From the NCBI GenBank assembly GCA_030141605.1, contig JAQGDQ010000035.1, forward strand, positions 895,001-959,000: a stretch of 64,000 bases of DNA, read 5' to 3'. The notes under the pieces are model-generated. The model searched no databases and was not told the origin of the DNA. It saw only the letters and a list, made by a program, of their open reading frames with translations. A program made the position numbers and the translations under genes. Source of the DNA: Tubiluchus corallicola (taxonomy: Eukaryota > Priapulida > Priapulimorpha > Priapulimorphida > Tubiluchidae). Below, in pieces: positions 1-12,400 of the stretch (within the stretch, counting starts at the first letter, position 1; each line of letters opens with the position of its first letter).

Positions 1-382
1 AGTTCTTGTGCTTACCTGATATCTAATAATATCTAATTAGAAGAGTATTCTATAATTCTTGTAAGATTACAGTTTATCTGATAGCCATAGTTTCAAGTTA
101 AGTTATAGTCTGTTGTATGGCCTGTGACCTAACTTGTGATCTTTAACTTGTGACCTTTGTCCTGTGACCTTTGCTGTTGGAAGCTCAGTTGACCATTGAC
201 CTTCATAGTTTAATTTGCTCAAAAGTAATACTTGCCGCCCCCCCCCCGAGAATGTAAAACCATGTCACGAAGATTTTTCATATTGTACTGTGTGCGCCAT
301 TTTATTCGTGCAGAATTCGATTTTATGCGTGATGAACATATTATAGTTTTAAATAAATATTTTTGTATTAACTAACTGGAAC
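1..382. other. No feature recognised except a C homopolymer
   Basis: AT-rich sequence with no supported gene. A run of about ten C lies near 238-248, and short TGTGACCT-like repeats lie at 120-175. If the receptor's missing lectin start is in the window, it was not recognisable here. Confidence 0.4.
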
Positions 383-715
383 TTATCCGTGATTGTATTT
401 ATAGCACTTTTCTGAGGAAATCTCTATTTCACTCTCTATATTGACAGCGTCGTCAAGCAAATTTTTTGTGTCTTTATACATCAAATTAATTGCACCCAAC
501 ATTTTGCCTCCACATCCATTTCTTGCTTGGTTCTCAACCATCTTCCGTCTAACCACCTTATCATACCCCTTCTGAAAGTCTACAAACATGATGAAGAGTT
601 TCTTTTTTAATTCGTATAGGCCATCGTATAAGCCAACATACGAGCGTTTGTTCGTAATGGCCAGGAGGCAGCTTGCTGTTTGGTAATTAGGTACCCTGCT
701 GCTGGATACTTGCAC
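383..715 (-). pseudogene. LINE reverse transcriptase fragment
   Basis: A 110-codon open stretch contains IMFVDFQKGYDKVVR, matching the RT motif 'fvDf.KAyD.v.r', followed by a fingers/palm-like helix. Only this part of RT remains, with no endonuclease or other RT motif beside it. It is a dead scrap of a non-LTR retrotransposon; the clade is not assignable. Confidence 0.7.
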
Positions 716-849
716 GCTAGTGAAAGCTTAATATTGTTACTTGCATTCTTCTGCTGAATATCCTACGGTCCATTTTGAAAGTTTTGTCTATAGTGTTGCC
801 ATATTAATATTGTTGCTTTGATTGCTTTCAATAAAGTTGTTGTTGTATT

Positions 850-1085
850 TTTTGTGTTTATGGATTTATGGATGTTAAAGTATTTTTCATAGTTGCGTTC
901 TTTCTGTCATTAACGTCATTTTGTTTACTTGTCTTTGGGAGAAGGGTGTTTGACTCGCTAACCTTTGGTGTTTCGCCACCCTTTCTCCTACGCTCATTTG
1001 CATTTTTGTATATTTTATTGTTAAATTGTTAAATTGCTAAACAAATTTATGGAGAAAAAATAAATTACTAATTACTAATTAAAAG
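850..1085 (+). mobile_element. Probable LINE 3' untranslated tail
   Basis: A G/C-balanced stretch around 930-1000 is followed by T-rich sequence, AATAAA-like sequence and short ATTACTA repeats at 1062-1080. This layout resembles the 3' end of CR1-type LINEs. No coding sequence is attached, so this is inference. Confidence 0.35.
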
Positions 1086-1461
1086 GCTCAAGTTCAAGAT
1101 ATGTGTTTTTATCCTTCACAACGCCTTATCTTTAATTTATTTCTTAGCTTCTACAAAACCAGTAACATAATTTCTTCCAAGATCACGATTTTTTGTGAGA
1201 TAAACTAAAATAAAATTAAAAAATATCAATGTACTTAAAGTCGGTTATTTGCAAAGATAACAAAGCTAACATAGTTTGTGCTTATATCGTGGGGTTAGGG
1301 CCTATACTTTGCTTGATGCCAAAAGTATCTTGGTGATCTGCATACTTGGTTCCGAAGATATTACGAATGCGCTTTCTGTGCAAGTACATGATGTGCGTGC
1401 GTGCTTGCGTGCGTGCGTGTGCGTATGAGTGAGTGTGCACAAGCACGTGATTTTTTTAGGA

Positions 1462-1696
1462 ATGTTGTGTGTATTATTATTTTTGTTATATTCAAAAATA
1501 TATGCAATTTCAGGTGTTGAAGATTGTGGGTTAACCTTGCTAAATAAATCTACAACGGGAAATCTTCAAAAAGGATGTACAGGCAACGGCAGAGTTTGTC
1601 ATGTACTTGTCAATGCTACACAGTTGAGCCAATATTCATGTTCAATGAAATCGCATCCGTACAGTAAAAACTACCTTGTGGTCGAATATTTCTGTG
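1462..1696 (+). CDS. Receptor exon 1 seen: SUEL-lectin C-terminal part (start uncertain)
   Basis: The frame gives a lectin-like C-terminus with Cys 22, 39, 46, 60 and 78 and the typical ending YLVVEYFC. The donor after 1696 is GTACGT, phase 1. Two starts are possible. An ATG at 1462 is followed by a signal-like stretch ([17 protein letters not shown]). Alternatively, a strong acceptor (TTTCAG, exon from 1514, phase 1) would make 1462-1513 intron whose pyrimidine tract merely reads as hydrophobic residues. I favour the acceptor, because only about 60 residues of an 80-90 residue SUEL domain are present and a 1514-1696 exon would have matching phase 1 ends. The missing first part would then lie upstream, and none was found in 1-1400. 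Two N-glycosylation sequons (NKS, NAT) are visible. Confidence 0.8.
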
Positions 1697-4600
1697 GTAC
1701 GTAACAAAGCAGAAAAATTGTTAGTTGTGTGCAAATATCTCGTCCTTTTGCATAATTTGTCTGCAATAACTTCTCTCGTCCCTTTATACAATTTTAACTT
1801 GGTCTCCGGATTTTTTGTTGGGACAGGCGAGTGACTGCAGAGGTCCCGTTATGCTACTTTTCGCAGATGCCGCAGTATATATACGAGCCTGTGAAATTAA
1901 TATATAGACTAGCCAAACCCCATATATAATTTTGCACATAGACCCACAAAAGCAAACCACAGCACAGCACATTACATCACTCACATCACACCACACCCAC
2001 GCTCAGCATTACATCAACCTACCCCACCAGACCACACCCACAACAACACACCACCTCACTCACAACAACCCACATAACGTCAGCTCATATACCCACTATG
2101 CGATACTCTGCCACATTACCTAATTACATCATCCAACCTCTCCACACCCACAACATTACACCACACCACCCATATCACAGCACCTATGCTACCACACCAA
2201 TCAACACCCACCATACCACGCTACAAAACAAATACCACACCATTCCTACCAAATACAAAAACAAAAACACTCAGTACACCCACTACATAATACCAAACCC
2301 TTCACATCACAAGGTGGTTATGATGACGACGACGATGATGATGACATGCACAACAGCAACATGAACAGTACAGCAGCATAGCCAAATCTTACAAAACATT
2401 TTGTACAATGTTGAAATTGTGCGCTATTAGACGAATCCACCAGTGACGATTAATGCACGAATGGGGTATTTTAAAATGCTGAATACGAATAATTATTAAC
2501 TTACAAATAATAGCAGAGTGGTGGAAAATATTGAAAAATGTCAAATTTGATGACGTTATGATTTGTCATTGCCGCCTATGTAAAAAATGAGTTTGCGTAC
2601 AAGTCCCTGGCAGAGAAAGATTCAATATCATCCACAATCAAACAGGAAGTAAGGAGATAAATTAAATTAACTAATTAATTATAAATAAATGAAATAAATT
2701 AATTTTAGTGCTTAAAGTTAAAAACTTAAAAGTACTGAATTACCAACATTAACATTATTCGTCAACATCATCATCATCATTATTAACTTGAGAAACATCG
2801 CCGTCGTCATCACGAGCCGCTGGTCATATATTTTCACAACATGAACCTTTGCAGTTGTTGCAGCAGTTTCACAACATGAACGCTCTATGCATACTTCTCA
2901 CATGCTCCTGCTCGGTCTTGCATATACATCTGACGGTCGATAGCAATTGGAGCTAATGGATAAATCAGTTCGGATGGGAGTGAGTCCTTCATCAGCTTCA
3001 TGGTAATCTAAATCCTGCGGCACGAGTTCACCTCCATTTCCCTTCCACTGCTGCACTTGGTAGGGTACACGTAGGCTGTGAAATTTTGCTGCTATTTTAA
3101 TGTAGGTGGCAGAGTCGATGGCAGCACATGAGAAGTGCTAGCCGCAACTTTTTGATAAAACTGCTTGTGCCGTAATGAGTCAAGCCCGTCCTCAAGTTTA
3201 TCATTTTATAGGCACAGCAGTGCATCCTCTCCCGCTGACACAATATCAGCCGTGCAAGCATATTTAAAAAATTAAACACTGTAGCTTGTTCATGGATGTC
3301 CTGGCAGGTTAAAAATGTTCTGAATGCCATTTCCAATCCCTTTCTCAGTGACATAAAAGCGAGATGCTATTGGTCTATTTCATCGGCCAAGTTCAATGGA
3401 AAACAGAATGTCTCAGTCAACACCACAAACCACCATTCGACTACATCATAGTTGTACAAATAAAATTACAATAAAATTTAATAATACAATCTATAAAGCT
3501 GTAGACGGCGGGTGATGACAATGCCCGGAACAGTCAAGTAATTTCACAAACTCAAAGACAATGTGTGTTCCAACCAGTGTGCAGTACTGGGGAAGGGGTG
3601 AAAAGGAAATTGAAGTAAACCCTTCCCGTTTCTTCTAGTGGACCTCTGTCCCAATGAAACCTTCACATATTCAAGACCGTTTCCTCCTCTTTCTGGGAGC
3701 ATGATTATTTTTTCGCAACATGTCCAAACAGGTGCACAGATCAATTTTTCTGGAGGCTACTTGTGGAATTTTTGCAAAATGTGGACAGATGGGGAAAGGA
3801 AAACGCCCGTTGCGGGAAACTGTAGTTCTTCCGTGAATTCTAAATAGCTCTACTGTGCCACCATTGAACGAGATATTCAACTCGTTGTCAACACTGCCGC
3901 CGGTGCGTACCGTTCTCTAAAAATAAGAGAGATATGACAACATTTTTATTCATCTTTGAGGTCCCTCTTCGTTCCGCGAGGTTCGAAAAATAAACCTCCA
4001 ATAAGACGACACTACATCGAAACCTTTCGTTTGATGCCTAGACCGGCGAGACCGGCCTTGTTGGAGCTGTAGTGTCTATAAAATATGTATTTTAGATTCT
4101 GGAACGTGACGTCATATAATCATGTAGGCAATGGAAATGTGGCCCATGTCCTCGAGTTAACAAATTTGGCTTCTCTAAATGCACTTTAAATTACATAGTT
4201 ATTAATGAAAAATATGCTCAACATTTCTGGCTGATCATGCCATAGTTATTACTCAAATTATATCTCAAATTCACCAGTGTCATATTGGTCATCATTCAGA
4301 TCCTTAATATGTAGGTTATTAAGACCAAAATCAGAAGAAAACATCTGATGATTTTCATGCAAGGTTCACTTCTTTTTAATATTTCTTTCTCATACTAATA
4401 TTGCTGAGGTTGTGACAGTAAATGATAATCTTTTACAGAAACCGTAATGTGGTGCACAAGTGAAGAAGATGAGCAAGGAACAAAATGGAATTCAATCAAA
4501 GCTGGCACGTTAGATATTCAACCATGTCCAAAAATGGCGGCAGGTAATAAATTTTAATTGGAATGTAATTAACGTTTTCGACTGTGTCAAAATCTATGGT

Positions 4601-7600
4601 AAGATTCTGCATCTGTGTCAGGAGATGCTTTAAGAGACATGTATTGCTTCTTGTTAATGCTTTTGGCCATGTCAGAAACGATGTTAAAGTTCTGCATCTG
4701 TGTCAGGAGATGCTTTGAGAGACATGTATTGCTTCTTGTTAATGCTTTTGGCCATGTCAGAAACGATGTTAAAGTTCTGCATCTGTGTCAGGAGATGCTT
4801 TGAGAGACATGTATTGCTTCTTGTTAATGCTTTTGGCCATGTCAGAAACGATGTTAAAGTTCTGCATCGGTGACAGGAAATGCTCAAGTGACAGTTTTTG
4901 CTTCGTGTTGACAAATAAAAATGCTTTGAAAATGATTCACAACGTAATTAATTACTGTTAGTAATGTATAAAAATTGTTCAATTATATATGGAAAAGGTA
5001 AGCCGTGCGATAAAATTATAGGTGATTCAAATGCCAGGTGATGCAAAAAATGTTCTGCATTTGCAATACCAACCACGTGCATTCTATGATTCTCACTAGA
5101 ATTTACACATCCTTTTCATTTAACCAACCAGTTCCTTCTCTGGTCATGTACATTATACCTACTGTACTAGGCAGCTAGTGGCTACAGTGTTAATTAGGTC
5201 GTGCAGACGTGGTTCGCTTCTGTACCTGTGTTTTTTAGCCAGCCCTGGAGTTCACCCAGTTCTTGCTGCATGGGGAGATAGGCACAGTTTTCTGGTTGTT
5301 TCTGTCTTTCTAGTTTTCTGTTCATTTAATCAGCTAGTTCAATGCTTGCAAACAATCTAAACACCAGTAGTTTCTTTTTTAGGCTTTAGCATAATCCGTG
5401 TAGGTTACACAGGTTCGTTTAGGCGAAAGTTTAGGTTTACTTAGGGATTGCTTGGTTGTGGTTTTTACTCATACATTAATTATCCTAATTACAGAGCTTC
5501 CCCGGTTTTCAGATCCCTATATCTTTGATTCATTTCAACTATGCCTTATTGTGATTAGGCTCTAATGCGTGCAGACAATTATTAGACTGCTTCGCCCCCG
5601 TTCCTGCAGGCCCGAACCACCCTCGTGCGGTGTCGCCAGCAGTTCAGTGGTGTCAAAAATCGCAGATCTATGCAGGGTACTCAAATTGATTGCTTGCTCC
5701 ACGAGTGGTTCAGGTACAACTGGTTCAGCTGATCGTGTTGCAAGCGATGAGCCTGGTGCTGGTGCTACTGGCGAGTTTAGTAGCTCTCCAATGACCACTT
5801 CTGCTGCAACTCAGCTGCAGCTTGATTCGATTTGTATTCGGTAATTCGCGTAATTGGATTTAGAGTTGATGCCGAACCAGTTACTCGTAAACAGGCTTGC
5901 TGATAGGTAACTTCAGCTCAAGTGTCATGATTCTGAAATTTTAAAACATTACAGTTCTAATGATGATTGTGATGAAAGTTTGTTAGTACTCACTTGTTCT
6001 CCACGAAATCCTCAAATTTTGTGGCCTGTACACAGCTATCTTCCTGATGTACTGCCAGTATTGCACGTGTCTGTCACTTTTATGTCAGTCCTTGGCACTA
6101 TATTTTGTCTGTAGTTACGTTTGCGTCGACTTGCTTTGATGTTACCCCGCCTAGTGTTTGACCTCCACCTTTAGCCAAGCCAAGAACGTCACTGTAACTA
6201 CCGTTCATAATGCTTTTGAATCACAAGATGGAGTTTTTCTTTCAGGACGAAACACTAAGTTAGACTTGGGCGCATATATACTTCCAAGCTCACCAGGTTC
6301 TGATACTGGCATTGCGGAAGAGGCGCGCTCTTTTCGTGAAGCGTTAACCTCACTTTCTGAACAATTTAAAAACCTGGGTAACATGGTCATTACGTTACGC
6401 TTGGTCATTACGAGCACTTTATTTTCACTTTTGGGTTCAGTGGGTCACGAATCAGGGTCATCGAAGCCTGGTAACTCTCTGGGTATTTACCCCACAAGAC
6501 TGGTGAGGCTCCTCGTCAATTCTGGGGTATAACCCACCTACGTATTCGTTTCTCAGACATTCAGAGCGACGTTGATCGACGTTGCTTCACCATCCCTGTC
6601 TTATGCTACTACATATCGCTAGGAGGTTCGGCAACCTGATTGCTTAGATCTCGAGTAAACAACCGCATCAATCGCCAGTTGCTCAGGTGACGAAACTTTC
6701 AGTGTACTTCCATGCTTTGACAGCGAAATCACATCATGAGAAAGCTATGACTGGCAATCCAACTGACAAGGTCCTTACGAAGTAATTATACATCTCTCTG
6801 GTGTAGCTTATCCGATTCGTTTGCCTTGTAGTTAACGCCTCAATTCAATTCAATTCACTTATTCCTCATATAACAATTACTTTTATGTCATTACATCAAG
6901 TTAAACTCAATTAATACTTTTACATCATAGATGCAAAATTACTTTGGGCGTTGGAGACTTATGAAACAAGGAAGTTTATGTTGGCCACCACACTTAGAAT
7001 TTAAAAATATATATTAATTGCATGTTACTGATAGTTAGAAAGATGTGTAATTGCTGTTAGTAATATTTCATAATTACTATATAAACAGAAATACGGCACA
7101 AAAAATGATAAATGTCGTCCTGGGTTGTGTGGCCGAGTGGTTTAGATTTCGGACTAGCGGCTGCCAACGCCAGGACATATACCCAACATGTTATTCGTTA
7201 TTTGTGTGTGTATTTTTATTGATAAATGTTTTAACACATTTACAAGCATTTGCGAAAGAGGCAAGCCCCCTCTCAGCTTGCAGACTTTATTTACAAAAAT
7301 CCCACTGCGCAACGAGTATGAGATTTCCACTAAAAGGTGAACAGAACTTTGTTAAAGCGCAAGACTATTCAAGCGCACGTATTTCGTATAGCTGATACTG
7401 GGGCTATAATGCCTCCCACTTCGACATGCTCGAAACGATTGAAGACAAAAGAAGCTACTTCCCCAAAACTTCTTCCTGGAAATATTGTAGCCGCCAGACT
7501 ATTTATCCGTACATCCAACACTGGTAATACGAGGTAAACATTTAACTATAACGGTGTAACACGTTAAATAAACATTATCAACGCATTCATGGGGAATAAT

Positions 7601-9338
7601 TGATACCATAAACGACCAGTTAAGACATCTATCAATATAAAGTAGATAAATGCAATAGCTTGTATTAATCGTTAACGATTCCCCGCAAGCGCCTCCTCCG
7701 AGCACGCCATTTCACTATGCTGAGGAAAACGATCGTAGGTAGATTCCCAGATAGTATTCAACGTTTAAAGGCAAAAAATTAAAGGAAAGCTAAACTAATG
7801 ATGATTTAATAAAAAATCAGCAGTAAATCGCACGTAAAAAAAGTCATCGTCAGCGCTGCAAACTAATTAGCATAAAGAATATAATCACTATTACTTGCGA
7901 TTTTAGTGGCCTTAGTAAACGTTATAATCATCACGAAAACAAAAAAACGAAAACGTATCTCGAAAACTTGAAGTATATAGGTACGAAGCAATCGGTAGGA
8001 CAGATTATAAACGAATGGAAAAGAGATTATGACATGCGAGAAAAGGTCAAGTGACACAGGTAGATAAAATTTTCGGACTAAGGTGATCCGCTATGGCAGA
8101 GACGTACTGTCGCACTCACACCATGCTCACATGTTGCTATTGTGACCATTTGTGACCTCAAAATATATCATGTTTTTCTGGGAATCGAATTTTAAAGTGT
8201 TGTATTAGCTGGTAATGCTGTGTGTGGCTTCATTTAATTTTATTTCTTTTCAAAATAAACGTGTTAAAAGAACGATGTCGGCCAACTTGTTTTTTGTGTC
8301 TTTTGTGACCTCGAAAACATAATTTTGGCGGATTTTGTCTGCACCTTTATGCGTTGTATTATACTCTGTGCGGCTTCATTTAGATAAATAAGCACATTTA
8401 ATGTTGGCGGCCATCTTGTTTACCCCCTTTTTGGAGTATTACAATTAAGTAGATTCAATGTTAACATTTTTTTATTAATCGGCATGCAAGGTACTCCAGA
8501 AAATTAGTGGTGGAAAGTGATTTGTATGTGGCGTAATGTATGAAAAGTACTTTAATACAGTGATTTATTTGCGTTAAATAATGGATGACGTTGTTTTCAG
8601 GCATCGCAAGCCGAAAATGTGTTAAAACTGATGAGAGAGTACATTGGACACCAGCAAACTATAGAAACTGCGTGAGACCTGCTTTTCAAAAGGTTTTGGA
8701 TGATGTAGGTATATGTAGTAACCGTTACGATAATGTATGTATGGTACAAATAAATTGTATAGCTAGTGGTTGTATATTTATTTACTTATTTATTGCTTAA
8801 TATTAAGCGCACATGCTAACTTGTAGTTTTTAGATTATATGAAACAATAACAGGAGTCTACTGTAAAACCCAATAAATTCTCTAATACTATATATTATAA
8901 TATTCTATAAAATAAAAGTTCTATAATACTGTGGCGTATGCAGTCTGACCAGCCAAAGGATCATGGGAATATTAGGAAAAAGGGCTAGTCCTTTCCATTA
9001 GGAGTAGTTTTTCAAAGTATACATGAAATAAGATAATGGAAGTGATTTAAACATGGCATTGTGTGGCATATAACGTTATGCACTTTATGATCAGAGAAGT
9101 TAAGCATGGGTCATTACAAAAACTAGCAAAATTACTGATACTGGTACAATTTTCTTACATAGTAAACTAATTATTTTTTTGGAATATGAAGTTGGCGCGA
9201 AGTTGCTCCTTTGTGTTATGATTTTTTGTTGTTGTTGTTTTCGTTTTTCTAGTTTTCTCAATTCATGACCACTGAACACTGACGCATCGAGTGTCTAACC
9301 CAATTACTTACAAGTGTGTAATAAGTGCTCTCTCTCTC

Positions 9339-9408
<70 letters not shown>

Positions 9409-12400
9409 TTCTCTCTCTCTCTCCCTCCCTCTCTCCCCTCTCTCTCTTTCTCACCTTTAGTCTTCCTGCCTTCCTTTAAACCTTTAAAGCAAAGTAATTT
9501 TAATACTTTTTTGAAACTCATTAATTTAACCTAAGATGTGTGACGTTTCCGCGCAATCTTGGTTACATTAGTCTTGGTTGCATAGACTTCCAGTTTACCA
9601 TGTATTTAAAGGCTATGATGTAAAATCTCGATGGGTCGTAGTTACTAAATTATAGGCTCTAAAATATGCGCAAAACCAAATCACAGAGCTGAAAGTGTTT
9701 AGAAAAAACAAGCTGCACATAGTGTTTAGGCTTTCACTGCCCACTACTTCATGACCATGACTATAGAAGACCGTGTAAGGCAGGATGTTCAGCTTGATTC
9801 AAACGCATCATCTTATGCTAGCAACAATGTTAGACCGCCAATAACAGCTTACTCACCTTATCAGTAAATGTTGATAAAAGGGTGTGATGCCCAGTTTGTG
9901 CTTATATTAGCACTTGTTGACAGCGACAGTGATATTTCGATTTTGCCAAAAATGTAACTAGCAAGCTGGACTTGATTGGGGAGAAAAGTAGTATAGAAAT
10001 GAACCTAGCTAGTGGAAAAAACTGCACTGAAGAGTCAGAGTTTGTAAATATAACTGTGGCTTCTGTAGATAATTGTGAAGATCAAGAAAGTTTTCAAACT
10101 TGTACTTCAAAGGTTACCTGTAATGGAGCAAAGAGATTTCACATCAAGAACCGTCGACACTGGAAGTATTTAATACAAAACTGCAAAATAGATTTGTTCT
10201 TGCATTGTAGGTACCAATTGCGCAAATGCGTTTGATGCCGTGACCGTGTAAAATGTCAACCGAGATGGTATTTGTTCGGCCAATTTGATGAAAAAATCGA
10301 ATTTTTGCAAAATCTGCTTTTAACTAGCAGTTTCAACTACCATTGAAAAAGATTTTAGAAAGCTAGTCACACACGATCAGCTAGGTGTTAAGCCAACAAA
10401 AATGCGTTCATGCACTGAAGACACATTGAAACAAAACTGCTTTGTGGAAATAGTAAACACTTAATGTTACACTTTGATTGAAATAATTGAGAACGTTTCC
10501 AGGTCATATGCAATGGAAAACATGTGGCCCCGTTAGTGAAGCAGCTCGACATTGGACTAATAACATTTTTACAGAAAAATTGTTGTTGGCTTCCTTCTGT
10601 CTCGGAAGACAATGGAGCGTGCGCCAAGAGAGTCAGTTATTGATCACATTGATGGAGCTGCAGCGTCGACTGTGGCTGAGCAGTCCGATCCTTGAACGGC
10701 AGTTCCAGCTGCACGTAGCACATTGGAAGGCTGTTTCATCCAGGTGAGGTAGGGCATCTTTCTGATGCCTGCAAGTCCTTTTATCCTCTTGTTTCTTTTC
10801 CCCCGTTTTCTCTGCTCTGTTGATGGCTGCCCTAACAGCAGATTTCCAGTTGCTTCGATCTGCTGCAAGAGCCTCGTAATTTGCTAGTGTAATGCCGCCT
10901 GCCTTGAGGTCCCGTTTACATACATCTTTGTAGCGGAGCAGTGGCCTCACAGTGGGTCTGGAGCCAGTGGCAAGCTCGCCATACAGTGTGTCCTTGGGCA
11001 ATCTGCCGTCCTGCATGCAGGAAACATGGCCTAACCAGCGCAGACATCTGTTGAAGAGTATGGCATACATGCTAGGGATTCCAGCTCTTGCTAGCTCATC
11101 CTTATTGGTTATGTGCTCCTGCCATTAGATGCCCAGGATTCTTCTGAGGCAGCATTGGTGGAAAGCATTGAGCCTGCATTCTTGATGGCTATACAGAGTC
11201 CAGCTCTCGCTCCCGTACAACAGTGTGCTCAGTACACAGACTTGGTACACCTGGGACTTTGTCTTGATGGTCAGCATGTTGTTTTCCCACACCCTCTTCT
11301 TTAAGTGGGCCATCATGAGGCCTTGCCGATTCTGGAGTTCAGTTCTGTGGCCAGACTAATATTGCTGGAAATAACGGAACCAAGATAGGGGAAGTCTTCC
11401 ACCACGTCAAGACAGCAGTCATCGATGGAGATGTGAGGGCTGGGGAAACATCTTGGCCTAGCACCTTGGTCTTTTGGATGCTGATTGTGAGGCCAAACTC
11501 TGTGCAGGCATGGGCAGAGTTGTCAATGAGGCCTTGGAGGCTGGCTTCAGTGTGAGCTGTCAGTGCAGCATCATCTGCGAATAGCATTTTGCGAATGAGA
11601 ATTTTGCAAACTCGTGACTTTGCTCGTAGGTGAGAGAGGTTGAACAGGCTGCCATCGCTTCGTGTGTGTAAATAGACTCCCTCTTCAGTTTCTTTGAATG
11701 CATAGCGCAGCAGCAAAGAGAACAGGATACCAAAGAGGGTTGGGGCGAGGACACATCCTTGTTTAACTCCGCTTTAGATAGGAAATGGGTCTGAGGAAGA
11801 GCCGTCGCACTGAACAGTACCTTTCATTTCCTCGTGGAAGGAAGTAATCAATCTCAGTAAATTTGGGGGCATCCAATTCTCTGCAGGAGTGTAAACAGGC
11901 CCGATCTGCTAACCAATTCAAATGCTTTGGTCAGGTCAATGAATGCTATAAACAGGGGCCGTCATTGTTCGCGGCATTTTTCCTGGAGTTGTCTTAGAGA
12001 GAATATCATGTCGATAGTGGATCTCGCTGCCCTGAAACCGCATTGTGCTTCAGGGTATACCCATTTGGCGAGAGGCTGGAGTCTGTTTAGTAACACGTGA
12101 GCGAAGGTCTTTCCCACAGTGGAGAGGAGGGATATTACGTGATAGTTTTTGCAATCGCTCCGATCACCTTTATTTTTGTAAAGGGTAATGATGTTGGCAT
12201 CACGCATGTCCTGAGGCACAGTACCTTCATCCCAGCATTGTAAAAGGAGGTCGTGCAAATGCTTGATGGTACTAGAGAGTCGATAGCTTTGATGAGCTCC
12301 TCACTGGTGGGTGGGTTGTCGAGCTCCTCCATGACTGGCAAGGGGGTCGTGTATTCCACAACTCTTTCTGTGACAGTGGTTTGTCTTGAGTGCAGCTTTT

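Noticed and set aside
1429-1461. N-terminal extension of the receptor frame beginning with a GTG
   Set aside because: It starts with a non-ATG codon and lies in a G/T-rich simple repeat. ATG 1462 or the acceptor at 1514 is the credible start.
4580-4913. CRISPR-like or repeated-exon array
   Set aside because: The repeats are head to tail without unique spacers, the period of 85 breaks the reading frame, and the setting is an animal intron.
5569-5844. Ser/Gly/Ala-rich open frame as a host gene
   Set aside because: Open on both strands, with no motif, no splice-site support and no link in frame to the receptor exons.
7121-7195. Functional tRNA gene
   Set aside because: The B box and closing acceptor stem are missing.
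9258-9534. Ser/Leu- and Arg/Glu-rich open frames
   Set aside because: Translations of the CT microsatellite.
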